DNA of 64,000 bases from Streptomyces bambusae (GTDB lineage Bacteria > Actinomycetota > Actinomycetes > Streptomycetales > Streptomycetaceae), in assembly GCF_020532645.1 (NCBI RefSeq), contig NZ_JAJAUZ010000012.1, forward strand, positions 86,893 through 150,892, given 5' to 3'. Numbering within the stretch: position 1 is the stretch's first letter; every line of letters starts with the position of its first letter. Positions 38,083-45,973 of this stretch are shown here, one piece after another. A program made the position numbers and the translations under genes. Under the pieces are notes generated by a model. That model worked only from the letters and a program-made list of their open reading frames with translations. It was not told where the DNA came from and searched no databases.

Positions 38083-39297
38083 TCAGCGGCCCAGGGTGAG
38101 GCCGGCGCGGGCCGCGCCCCGGCTGAGGACGGCTTCGGAGACGGCGTCCAGGGCCACCCGGTAGTCCTGCCGGCCCGGCTCGGCCGCAAGTCCGTCGGGC
38201 AGGTGGACGAGGCGGCCGACACCGGTGTCCATCCACTGCGGCACGAACTCCGCCTTCGTCACCCGCCACCGCTCCCCCACCCGCCCCGGCGGCTCGAAGC
38301 GGAACCGCGCGAGCGACCCGTAGTTGCCGCGCGGATCGAAGTCGCCGTCGTGGTTGACCATCCGCCCGGCGATCTGGTCGCCCATGCCGTAGACCACCCA
38401 GGTCCCGTTGACCTTCTCGTACGCCTGCGGCACGTGCGCGTGCGTGCCGAGGATCAGGTCGACGTCCGGCCGCCCGCCGGTCGTGGCGGCCGTCAGCGAG
38501 CGCCCCAGCTCCAGCTGGACCGCGTCCGGCGCGGTCTGCCACTCGCTGCCCCAGTGCAGGCTGACGAGGACCACGTCGGCGCCGCCCCGCCGCGCCGCCC
38601 GCGCGTCGGCGAGGATCTTCTTCTCGTCCATCAGGTTGACCGCCCACGGCTGCCCCTCCGGCAGCGGCACGTCATTGGTCCCGTACGTGTAGGCCAGATG
38701 GGCGACCTTGGCGGTGCCGGCGGTGTACGTCTGCGGTGCGGCGGCCTCCGCGGCCGTACGCGCCGACCCGGCGTGGCCGAGCCCCTGCCGGTCGAAGGCG
38801 TCGAGGGTGCGGCGCAGCCCGTCGGCGCCGTCGTCGAGGGTGTGGTTCGAGGCGGTGGAGCAGCCGTCGTACCCGGTGGCCTTGAGGGCGGCGGCGATCT
38901 GCGGCGGGGAGACGAAGGCCGGGTAGCCGGTGAACGGCCCCTCCGCCGGCCCGTACACGGTCTCCATGTGGCACAGCGCCAGGTCGGCCTTGCCGACCAG
39001 CGGTTTCACCGCCGCGAACATGGGCCGGAAGTCGTATCCGGCGCCCTCCGCGTCCACCGCGGCCTGCCGGATGACCGAGTCGTGCGGGAGGACGTCGCCG
39101 CTGGCGACCAGGGTGAAGCCGCGGGCGGCGGCGGTGGTGGCCCCGGCCGCCGGCGGGCGGTCCGGGCCGCCCATCCGCGCGGGGGCGGCATCCGGTGCCG
39201 AGCAGCCGGCGAGGGCTGCCGCGAGGACCGCTCCGAGGACCGCGGCCGACGCCGCCGAAGCGGTGGCGGGTCTGCGCGGTGTGCCGTCTCTGCCCAT
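38083..39297 (-). CDS. CapA-family lipoprotein (metallophosphatase-like)
   Basis: 404 residues, ATG at 39297 (a TTG one codon earlier is less likely). Signal peptide with lipobox AALAGCSAPDA, Cys about 33. The PGA_cap domain shows LVASGDVLPHDSVIRQA, CHMETVYG, TASNHTLDDGADGLRRTLDA, VSLHWGSEWQTAPD and LILGTHAHVPQAYEKVNGTW, the conserved metal-ligand pattern of CapA/PgsA. In Bacillus the homologue helps make poly-gamma-glutamate capsule; in streptomycetes the role is unknown but extracellular and envelope-related. It lies upstream of lysX on the same strand, separated by the intergenic repeat. Confidence 0.9.
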   Translation of the reverse strand: MGRDGTPRRPATASAASAAVLGAVLAAALAGCSAPDAAPARMGGPDRPPAAGATTAAARGFTLVASGDVLPHDSVIRQAAVDAEGAGYDFRPMFAAVKPLVGKADLALCHMETVYGPAEGPFTGYPAFVSPPQIAAALKATGYDGCSTASNHTLDDGADGLRRTLDAFDRQGLGHAGSARTAAEAAAPQTYTAGTAKVAHLAYTYGTNDVPLPEGQPWAVNLMDEKKILADARAARRGGADVVLVSLHWGSEWQTAPDAVQLELGRSLTAATTGGRPDVDLILGTHAHVPQAYEKVNGTWVVYGMGDQIAGRMVNHDGDFDPRGNYGSLARFRFEPPGRVGERWRVTKAEFVPQWMDTGVGRLVHLPDGLAAEPGRQDYRVALDAVSEAVLSRGAARAGLTLGR

Positions 39298-39571
39298 CAA
39301 CCCCAGCTCCCATTAGTAGGACTATCCGATCTTCACAATTGACTCGGGAACGGGTGGCCCGTCAAGGCGCCGCACCACCGCGGTCCCCGGATCGGATGCG
39401 CCCGGCCCGCCGTTCACCGCAGCCGACCGACCGTTCGTCGCAGCCGCCGTCCGTCCGGCGGACCCCGGCACACGCTTGGGCGCCCCGCCCCGGCCGGGCG
39501 GTTCCCGGGCCGCGGGCCGCAGGTCAGGGTGGGTGCACCGGATCTCCGCGGCCCACGGAAGGAGCCCACCG

Positions 39572-40102
39572 GTGAGCAGCTCGACGACCCTGCGGCGGAC
39601 CGGCGCCGAGGCCCTGGCCGATCTCCAGCGCGAGCACGGCCGGGCCCTGTTCGGATTCCTCCTCGGGCTCACCCACGGTGACGCGCAGCGCGCTGAGGAC
39701 CTCGTCCAGGAAACCCTCGTACGGGCCTGGCAGCATCCCGAGGCCTGGGAGAGCCCGCACGCCTCGATGCGGCCGTGGCTGTTCACGGTCGGCCGCCGGC
39801 TGGCGATCGACGCCCGGCGGGCCCGGCTGTCCCGGCCGCAGGAGGTGGAGTCGGAGCCGCTGGAGCTGACCCCGGCCCCCGAGGACGCTGTGTCGGGCGC
39901 GGTGACGGCCATCGACGTGCGCCGGGCGGTCGGTTCGCTGGGGGCACAGCATCGGGACGTGCTCGTGGAGGTCTACTTCCGCGGCCGTTCGGTCACCGAG
40001 GCCGCCCGCCGGCTCGGGATCCCCGCCGGAACGGTCAAGTCCCGTACGCACTACGCACTTCGGGCACTTCGGCAGGGACTGCCGGGTTACGGGCGCCGCT
40101 GA
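39572..40102 (+). CDS. ECF-type RNA polymerase sigma factor
   Basis: 176 residues from GTG at 39572, with GGAAGGAG eight bases upstream, a convincing start. Sigma region 2 runs from ADLQREHGRALFGFLLGLTH through DAQRAEDLVQETLVRAWQHP and SMRPWLFTVGRRLAIDARRA; region 4 is VGSLGAQHRDVLVEVYFRGR with the HTH SVTEAARRLGIPAGTVKSRTHYA. No anti-sigma gene follows directly, unlike most ECF loci; the next gene, 228 bp on, encodes an unrelated soluble protein. Target promoters cannot be inferred. The short C-terminal tail LPGYGRR is typical of stand-alone members. Confidence 0.9.
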   Translation: MSSSTTLRRTGAEALADLQREHGRALFGFLLGLTHGDAQRAEDLVQETLVRAWQHPEAWESPHASMRPWLFTVGRRLAIDARRARLSRPQEVESEPLELTPAPEDAVSGAVTAIDVRRAVGSLGAQHRDVLVEVYFRGRSVTEAARRLGIPAGTVKSRTHYALRALRQGLPGYGRR

Positions 40103-40330
40103 CCGCCAGCCGGCCCGACGGTGAACTCCGTTGCGCGGAGCGGCTGTTCTCCGGCCAAGATCCCGCAACCTGACCGATTCTGGCCGATTCGGTGAACAGT
40201 GCGCGCAACCGGTGCATCGAATTCGCCATCAGAGCGTTCAAGTTGAGTAAACGGCCCCCGCCCGGTCAGCCCTGACGGCAAGGCTCGTCCCCTACGGCCG
40301 GAAGCTCGACGCACGGGAGAAGGTGGCACG

Positions 40331-40852
40331 GTGCAGCCGGAGGGTACGAACGGCACCAGCGGCGGTGGGCTCGCGGTCCCCATGGCATGGCTCTACGCGG
40401 AGTACATCGCGGACGAGCTGCTGCGCACGGGCCGCCTGATCCCCGTGAGCACACTGGAGTTCCGCGCCGGGCGGGACACCCTCGCCCTCACGATCTACCT
40501 CTCGGACGCGGCCGGTGAGCTGTCCGGGATCCGGGTGGTCTCGCAGCTGGACGAGTGGCTCTCGCTGACCGCGTACAACCACCCCTGGCGGGACTGGGTG
40601 CACACCCGGTTCCTCGAACTCGGGGAGGAGGCCCGCGAGCGCGGCGGTCCGGCCGATCCCGATCTGGAGCTGGCCCGCGCGGCCTGGCACTGGCTGGACC
40701 GCACCGAGCTGTACGCGACCAACCTGGACCCGGAGGGCTTCCCCGGCGACCCCGGCGAGGTCCCGGCGGCCGTGGACGAGAGCGCCCGGGTGTGGACCCC
40801 GGCCTGGCAGCTGGGCCTGCCGCTGGGCCACCTGGCCATGCACCTGTTCTGA
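40331..40852 (+). CDS. Hypothetical soluble protein
   Basis: 173 residues from GTG at 40331, after a GGAGAAGGTGG stretch. No signal peptide or membrane helix. Mixed alpha/beta composition, with LIPVSTLEFRAGRDTLALTI, a Trp-rich middle (TAYNHPWRDWVHTRFLEL) and an acidic, proline-rich loop before a conserved-looking WTPAWQLGLPLGHLAMHLF end. I do not recognise the family. The upstream 228 bp contain an AT-richer stretch near 40190-40250 suited to a promoter. Coding character is strong (third-position GC), so the gene is very probably real. Confidence 0.7.
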   Translation: MQPEGTNGTSGGGLAVPMAWLYAEYIADELLRTGRLIPVSTLEFRAGRDTLALTIYLSDAAGELSGIRVVSQLDEWLSLTAYNHPWRDWVHTRFLELGEEARERGGPADPDLELARAAWHWLDRTELYATNLDPEGFPGDPGEVPAAVDESARVWTPAWQLGLPLGHLAMHLF

Positions 40853-40885
40853 CCGCCCCGGGCGGCGGCCGCCGCGGGCGGTCAG
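40849..40885. terminator. Bidirectional hairpin containing both stop codons
   Basis: CTGACCGCCC (40849-40858) pairs with GGGCGGTCAG (40876-40885). The left arm holds the TGA of the hypothetical gene, the right arm the reverse-strand stop of the histidine kinase; additional GC pairing is possible in the loop. Confidence 0.65.
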
Positions 40886-42102
40886 TCGGGGCCGCCGCCC
40901 GGGTGGACCCCCGCCCGGTACTTGGGCACCCGTACGGTCACCTTCATGCCCGCCCCGACCCCCGTCTCGACGACCAGCCCGTAGTCGTCGCCGTAGACCT
41001 GCCTCAGCCGTTCGTCCACGTTGCGCAGGCCGATGCCTGAGGAGGCGGGGCCGGCGCCCGCGAGCAGGGCGCGCAGCCGGGCGGGCGCCATGCCCACCCC
41101 GTCGTCCTCGACGGTCACCACCGCCTCGGTGCCCGCGTCCTGCGCCGCGATGGTGATCCGGCACCCGGAACCGGCCTCGCCCGGACCGTGCTTGACGGCG
41201 TTCTCGACGAGCGGCTGGAGGCACAGGAACGGCAGCGCGACCGGCAGCACCTCGGGCGCCACCTGGAGGGTCACCGACAGCCGGTCCCCGAACCGGGCCC
41301 CGGCCAGGGCCAGATACTGCTCGATGGACCGCAGCTCGTCGGCGAGCTGCGTGAACTCACCGTGCCGGCGGAACGAGTAGCGGGTGAAGTCGGCGAACTC
41401 CAGGAGCAGTTCACGGGCCTGCTCGGGGTCGGTGCGGACGAACGAGGCGATCGCCGCCAGGGAGTTGTAGATGAAGTGCGGCGAGATCTGCGCCCGCAGG
41501 GCACGGATCTCCGCCTCGATCAGCCGGGTCCGCGACCGGTCCAGCTCGGCGAGTTCCAGCTGTACGGACACCCAGCGCGCCACCTCGGTCGCGGCGCGCA
41601 CCAGGACCGCCGACTCCCGCGACCCGTAGGCGACGAGCGCGCCGAGCACGCCCTCCTCCCCCGTCAGCGGGGCGATCACCGCCCAGCGCAGCGGGCAGTC
41701 GGGCTGCTCGCAGCCGGTGCGGAAGCTCTCGCTGCGGCCGGAGTCGAGCAGCGCGTGCACCCGGGTCATCACCCGGTGCTCGTGGTGGCCGGCGCCCGGC
41801 CCGTCCCAGGCGAGCACCCGGGTGCGGTCGGCCAGGCAGAGCGCCTCGGTGCCCAGCAGCGGGCGCAGGCCGCGCACCGCGTGCCGGGCGGTGTCCTCGG
41901 TGAGCCCGGCGCGCAGCGGCGGGGCGGCGAGGGAGGCGGTGTGCAGGGTGTGGAAGGTGGCGCGTTCGACGGGGGTGCCGAGGTCGATGTCGGAGCGGTC
42001 GCCGCGGCGGTCCGCGGAGAGCCGGCCGAGCAGGACGCCGAGGGCGGTGCCGGTGCCCAGCAGGGCGAGTCCGGCGGGCACCAGGGTGGCAAGGGCGGTC
42101 AC
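40882..42102 (-). CDS. LytS-type sensor histidine kinase
   Basis: 406 residues from GTG at 42102, overlapping the symporter stop as GTGA; GGGAGG lies eight bases upstream. One N-terminal membrane helix (LATLVPAGLALLGTGTALGVLLG), a GAF-like domain (about 65-200, with Cys-containing RTGCEQPDCPLRW), then the LytS His kinase part: AQISPHFIYNSLAAIASFVRTD with the phospho-accepting His, LCLQPLVENAVKHG (N box) and an ATP lid GIGLRNVDERLRQVYG. It should phosphorylate the LytTR regulator encoded first in the same operon. The GAF cysteines suggest metal or redox sensing, which is speculative. Confidence 0.92.
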   Translation of the reverse strand: MTALATLVPAGLALLGTGTALGVLLGRLSADRRGDRSDIDLGTPVERATFHTLHTASLAAPPLRAGLTEDTARHAVRGLRPLLGTEALCLADRTRVLAWDGPGAGHHEHRVMTRVHALLDSGRSESFRTGCEQPDCPLRWAVIAPLTGEEGVLGALVAYGSRESAVLVRAATEVARWVSVQLELAELDRSRTRLIEAEIRALRAQISPHFIYNSLAAIASFVRTDPEQARELLLEFADFTRYSFRRHGEFTQLADELRSIEQYLALAGARFGDRLSVTLQVAPEVLPVALPFLCLQPLVENAVKHGPGEAGSGCRITIAAQDAGTEAVVTVEDDGVGMAPARLRALLAGAGPASSGIGLRNVDERLRQVYGDDYGLVVETGVGAGMKVTVRVPKYRAGVHPGGGPD

Positions 42103-43814
42103 GGGCGGGCCTCCCGGGCGAGTTCCTCGGGCAGGTGGAGGCGGGTGAGGATGGCGGCGGTGCCGGGCGGGACGCGGTGCGCGGTGGCCAGTGAGACCAG
42201 CACCATGGTGAGGAAGCCGAGCGGCACCGACCAGACCGCCGGCCAGGCCAGCAGGGTGTGCGGCCAGCCGCCGCCGGCGATACCGGCCCGGGTGGCGAGG
42301 ACGGCGGCGAGGGCGGCCCCGCCGCCGACGACCAGTCCGCAGGCCGCGCCGGGCGGGGTGAGCCGGCGCCACCAGATGCCCAGCACCAGCAGCGGGCACA
42401 GGGAGGAGGCGGACACCGCGAAGGCGAGGCCCACGGCGTCGGCGACGGGCACGCTCGCCACGCACGCGCTGGCCGCGAGCGGCACCGCCATCGCCGCCAC
42501 GGTCGCCAGCCGGAAGTGCCGGACCCCGCGCGCGGGGAGCGCGTCCTGGGTGAGCACTCCGGCCACCGCCATGGTCAGCCCGGAGGCGGTGGACAGGAAG
42601 GCGGCGAAGGCGCCGCCGGCGAGCAGCGCGCCCAGCAGGTCGCCCGCGACCCCGCCGATCATCCGTTCGGGCAGGACGAGGACGGCCGCGTCGGCGGTTC
42701 CGGTGAGCGCGAGTTCGGGCGCGTAGATCCGGCCGAGGACCCCGTACAGCGGGGGCAGCAGGTAGAAGGTGCCGACCAGGGCGAGCACGGTGAGGATGGT
42801 GCGGCGGGCGGCGGCGCCGTGCGGGCTGGTGTAGAAGCGGACGGCCACGTGCGGCAGGCCCATGGTGCCGAGGAAGGTGGCGAGGACCAGCCCGTACGTG
42901 GCGTACAGCGGGTGTTCCTCGCGGCTGCCGGACAGCGGCTGGGACCAGCGGGAGCCGCCTTCGCGGCCGGCCCGTTCGGGCACGTGTGCGCCGGCCGGGA
43001 AGCGGAGTTCGGTGCCGGCGGCGAAGCGGTGGGTGCCGGCGGCGAGGGTGACCTCCGTGCGGTGGTGGGTGCGGTCGTCGACGCGGCCGGTCACGGTGAC
43101 GCGGAGCGGTTCGTCGAGGCGGACCCGGACGCTGTCGGCGATGCGGACGGCGGTCTGCTCCCGGAAGGCGGGCGGCTCGCCGAAGCGGGCCCGCGGGGCG
43201 TCGTCGCCGAGCCAGGCGGCCGCCAGGAAGAGCGCGGGCACCAGCAGGGCGGTGAGCTTGAGCCAGTACTGGAAGGCCTGGACGAAGGTGATGCTGCGCA
43301 TGCCGCCGGCGGCGACGGTGCCGGTGACCACCACGCCGACGACGAGGGCGCCGGCCCAGTCGGGGGCGCCGGTGAGGATGTGCAGGGTGAGTCCGGCGCC
43401 CTGGAGCTGGGGCAGCAGGTAGAGCCAGCCGATGCCGACGACGAACAGGCCGGCGAGCCGGCGCACCGGCCGGGATTCCAGGCGGGCTTCGGCGAAGTCG
43501 GACAGGGTGTACGCGCCGGAGCGGCGCAGCGGGGCGGCGACGAGGACGAGCAGGACGACGTATCCGGCGGTGTAGCCGACCGGGTACCAGAGCATTTCGG
43601 GGCCCTGGAGGAGGACGAGTCCGGCGATGCCGAGGAAGGAGGCGGCGGAGAGGTATTCACCGCTGATGGCGGCCGCGTTCAGGCCGGGGCCGACGGTCCG
43701 GGAGGCCACGTAGAAGTCGGAGGTGGTGCGGGAGATGCGCAGGCCGAGGGCGCCGATGAGGACCGTGCCGAGGACGACGAGGGCGACGGCGGGTATCGCG
43801 TAGGCGGGGTTCAC
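42099..43814 (-). CDS. Sodium:solute symporter (SSS family), acetate/carboxylate-permease-like
   Basis: 571 residues from GTG at 43814 (GTGA overlap with the preceding gene). About 13 membrane helices with SSS features: SDFYVASRTVGPGLNAAAIS, GEYLSAASFLGIAGL, LSDFAEARLESRPVRRLAGL and GMRSITFVQAFQYWLKLTALL. Between helices about 6 and 7 there is an insertion of about 100 residues predicted outside the membrane, beta-rich and charged. Substrate unknown; ActP-type acetate uptake is the nearest memory. Its gene is enclosed between its own small partner, regulator and kinase, so substrate-responsive control by the LytS/LytTR pair is likely. Confidence 0.9.
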   Translation of the reverse strand: MNPAYAIPAVALVVLGTVLIGALGLRISRTTSDFYVASRTVGPGLNAAAISGEYLSAASFLGIAGLVLLQGPEMLWYPVGYTAGYVVLLVLVAAPLRRSGAYTLSDFAEARLESRPVRRLAGLFVVGIGWLYLLPQLQGAGLTLHILTGAPDWAGALVVGVVVTGTVAAGGMRSITFVQAFQYWLKLTALLVPALFLAAAWLGDDAPRARFGEPPAFREQTAVRIADSVRVRLDEPLRVTVTGRVDDRTHHRTEVTLAAGTHRFAAGTELRFPAGAHVPERAGREGGSRWSQPLSGSREEHPLYATYGLVLATFLGTMGLPHVAVRFYTSPHGAAARRTILTVLALVGTFYLLPPLYGVLGRIYAPELALTGTADAAVLVLPERMIGGVAGDLLGALLAGGAFAAFLSTASGLTMAVAGVLTQDALPARGVRHFRLATVAAMAVPLAASACVASVPVADAVGLAFAVSASSLCPLLVLGIWWRRLTPPGAACGLVVGGGAALAAVLATRAGIAGGGWPHTLLAWPAVWSVPLGFLTMVLVSLATAHRVPPGTAAILTRLHLPEELAREARP

Positions 43815-44236
43815 CGGGCGGCTCCGCGGCCGGGTTCCGCTTCGGGTTCGGGGGGTCCGGCGACCAGGCCCGTGAAGTCGCGCTCGTTGCGTTCGGCGCG
43901 GCGCACGTACCGGCGGGCGGTCAGCCACAGCACCGGGTAGACGGCCACTCCGATGCAGGCCCAGACGACGGGTGCGGGCGCCGGGCCGCGGCCGGGTCCG
44001 GCGGGCAGCGCGAACAGCAGCGGGAGGCTGCCGACCAGCAGGGCCAGGGTGGCCAGGGCGGTGAGGGCGGCGCGCAGCTGGCTGCGCATCAGGGCGCGTA
44101 CGTAGGTGGCGCCGAGGCTGGTCTGCTCGCTGATCTCGGAGCGGGCGGGGGTGTGCCCGGGCGGCCGGCGGCGGGCGCCCAGCGGGACGCCGGTGACGGT
44201 TTCGCGGCGCGGCGCGGCGCCGCCGGGTCCGGCCAT
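43811..44236 (-). CDS. Small two-helix membrane protein, DUF485-like symporter partner
   Basis: 141 residues from ATG at 44236, which overlaps the regulator stop by one base (TGATG). A Pro/Arg-rich cytoplasmic N terminus of about 50 residues precedes two hydrophobic helices, LRAALTALATLALLVGSLPLLFAL (first 20 typical) and VVWACIGVAVYPVLWLTARRYV. A short pair-of-helices protein next to an SSS permease fits the DUF485/YjcH type that accompanies ActP. The extended N terminus is unusual. It overlaps the symporter start by GTGA, so the two proteins are probably made stoichiometrically. Confidence 0.75.
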   Translation of the reverse strand: MAGPGGAAPRRETVTGVPLGARRRPPGHTPARSEISEQTSLGATYVRALMRSQLRAALTALATLALLVGSLPLLFALPAGPGRGPAPAPVVWACIGVAVYPVLWLTARRYVRRAERNERDFTGLVAGPPEPEAEPGRGAAR

Positions 44237-45006
44237 CAGCCGCGGGCCCGGCGCAGCAGGAGGTCGCGCAGTTCGCGGGCGTGCCGGCGGCTGACGGCGA
44301 GTTCGGCGGCGCCGATCCGCACGGTGGTCGCGCCGGCGTCGACGCGGAGTTCGTCGATGCGGCCGAGGGCGACCAGGTGCCGGCGGTGGATGCGGACGAA
44401 CCCGCGGGCCGCCCAGCGTTCTTCCAGCGTGGACAGCGGGATGCGGACGAGGTGGCTGCCGGTGGCGGTGTGCAGGCGGGCGTAGTCGCCCTGGGCTTCG
44501 GCGTACGCGATGTCGTCGACGGGGACGAAGCGGGTCACGCCGCCGAGTTCGACGGCTATCTGCTCCGGGGCGGGGGCGGGCGGCCCGGCGGGCGCGGCTG
44601 CGGGTGCGGCGGCTCCGGCGGCCTGGTCGCAGACCCGGCGGACTGCCTCGGCCAGCCGCTCCCGGCGGACCGGTTTGAGGACGTAGTCCACGGCCTTGAG
44701 GTCGAAGGCCTGGACGGCGAAGCCCTCGTGGGCGGTGACGAAGACGAGGTACGGGGGCCGGGCGAAGCCGGACAGCAGGCGGGCCACGTCCAGGCCGGTG
44801 AGGCCCGGCATGTGGATGTCGAGGAAGACGACGTCGATGGCGTCCGCGCCGTCGGGTCCCGCCTCCAGGGCGCGGCCGATGCGGCGCAGCGCGGCGGTGG
44901 CGTCGGGGGCGCCTTCGGCGGTGTGGATCCGAGGGTCGGCCCGCAGCAGCCAGAGGAGTTCCTCCAGGGCGGGTTTCTCGTCGTCGACGGCCAGTGCGCG
45001 CAGCAT
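44236..45006 (-). CDS. LytTR-family response regulator
   Basis: 256 residues, ATG at 45006. Receiver domain with VDDEKPAL acidic pair, phospho-acceptor Asp in VVFLDIHMPGLTGLDVA, Thr in VFVTAHE and Lys in DYVLKPVRR. An Ala/Pro-rich linker (about 130-150) leads to a LytTR DNA-binding domain, PVDDIAYAEAQGDYARLHTA through GFVRIHRRHLVALGRIDEL. First gene of a four-gene coupled operon (regulator, small membrane protein, symporter, LytS kinase). LytTR proteins bind pairs of direct repeats; none was assigned here. A glycosylase gene ends only 18 bp upstream on the same strand. Confidence 0.92.
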   Translation of the reverse strand: MLRALAVDDEKPALEELLWLLRADPRIHTAEGAPDATAALRRIGRALEAGPDGADAIDVVFLDIHMPGLTGLDVARLLSGFARPPYLVFVTAHEGFAVQAFDLKAVDYVLKPVRRERLAEAVRRVCDQAAGAAAPAAAPAGPPAPAPEQIAVELGGVTRFVPVDDIAYAEAQGDYARLHTATGSHLVRIPLSTLEERWAARGFVRIHRRHLVALGRIDELRVDAGATTVRIGAAELAVSRRHARELRDLLLRRARG

Positions 45007-45024
45007 GACCGGAGTGTAGAGGGG

Positions 45025-45885
45025 CTATTTGAGCAGGCGGGAGAGGCGTCGGTCGGCGAGCGGCCGGCCGCCGGTCTGGCAGGTGGGGCAGTACTGGAGG
45101 GAGGAGTCGGCGAAGGACACCTCGCGGATGGTGTCGCCGCAGACCGGGCAGGGTTCGCCGGTGCGGCCGTGGACGCGCAGACCGCTCTTCTTCTCGGCCT
45201 TGAGGCGGCCGGCGGCCAGTCCGTGCGAGCGGGCGACGGCCTCGCGCAGGGTGGTCTGCAGGGCGGTCCAGAGGCGGTCGGTCTGCTCGGGGCCGAGACC
45301 GGCGGCGAGGGCGTACGGGGAGAGCTGCGCGGCGTGCAGGACTTCGTCGCTGTACGCGTTGCCGACGCCGGCGATGACGCTCTGGTCGCGCAGCACGCCC
45401 TTGATCCGGCGGCGTTCGCCGGCGAGGAGGGCGGCGAAGGCGGCCCGGTCGAAGCCGGGGTCGAGCGGGTCGGGCCCGAGCCGGGCGATGCCGGGGACCT
45501 CGGCCGGGTCGTGGACGACGTACACGGCGAGCCGCTTCTGGGTGCCGGCCTCGGTGAGGTCGAACCCGCCGCCGCCGGCCAGGGCGACCCGCAGTGCGAG
45601 CGGCCCCTTGCCGGGGCGGGGCGGCTGCTCGGGCAGGGTGTCGTGCCAGCGCAGCCAGCCGGCCCGGGCCAGGTGGGTGACGAGGTGGAGCCCGGCGACG
45701 GGCACGGCGAGGAACTTGCCGTACCGCCGGGCGGGACCGGCGGTCCCGCCTTCCAGGGCCGTCAGCGGCGGGTCGTACGTCTTGAGCACGCTGACGGCCA
45801 CGGGCCAGGCCTTCTCGATGGTGCGCCCGGTGAGCGCGCCGTCGAGAAACTCCCTGAGCGCTTCGACCTCGGGCAGTTCCGGCAT
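45025..45885 (-). CDS. Fpg/Nei-family DNA glycosylase-AP lyase
   Basis: 286 residues, ATG at 45885. The start is certain because the mature catalytic end MPELPEVEAL must begin with Pro2-Glu3, the nucleophile and general acid. It also has the H2TH segment with a GVGNAYSDEVLHAAQLSP motif, and a C-terminal four-Cys zinc finger CPVCGDTIREVSFADSSLQYCPTC (pairs CPVC and CPTC, 19 residues apart). Excises oxidised bases and cleaves the AP site. The finger is of the Nei/MutM2 type. It is transcribed toward the LytTR operon and may be co-transcribed with it, since the gap is 18 bp. Confidence 0.93.
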   Translation of the reverse strand: MPELPEVEALREFLDGALTGRTIEKAWPVAVSVLKTYDPPLTALEGGTAGPARRYGKFLAVPVAGLHLVTHLARAGWLRWHDTLPEQPPRPGKGPLALRVALAGGGGFDLTEAGTQKRLAVYVVHDPAEVPGIARLGPDPLDPGFDRAAFAALLAGERRRIKGVLRDQSVIAGVGNAYSDEVLHAAQLSPYALAAGLGPEQTDRLWTALQTTLREAVARSHGLAAGRLKAEKKSGLRVHGRTGEPCPVCGDTIREVSFADSSLQYCPTCQTGGRPLADRRLSRLLK

Positions 45886-45973
45886 GCTCCCAGCCTGCCG
45901 CACCGCGCCCGGCGGGGCACGGCGGGGCACAGCCGGGCACCGTGGCGGGCGGGGAGGGGTCCGGAGGGGGCGG

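Noticed and set aside
38083..38090. Reading copy C of the repeat as part of capA
   Set aside because: The capA stop lies exactly at the element edge; the last codons (GLTLGR) are not repeat-derived.
34452..38222. 1256-codon minus-strand frame overlapping lysX
   Set aside because: Offset frame with Arg/Pro-dominated sequence and no domains; lysX in the other frame is complete with all motifs.
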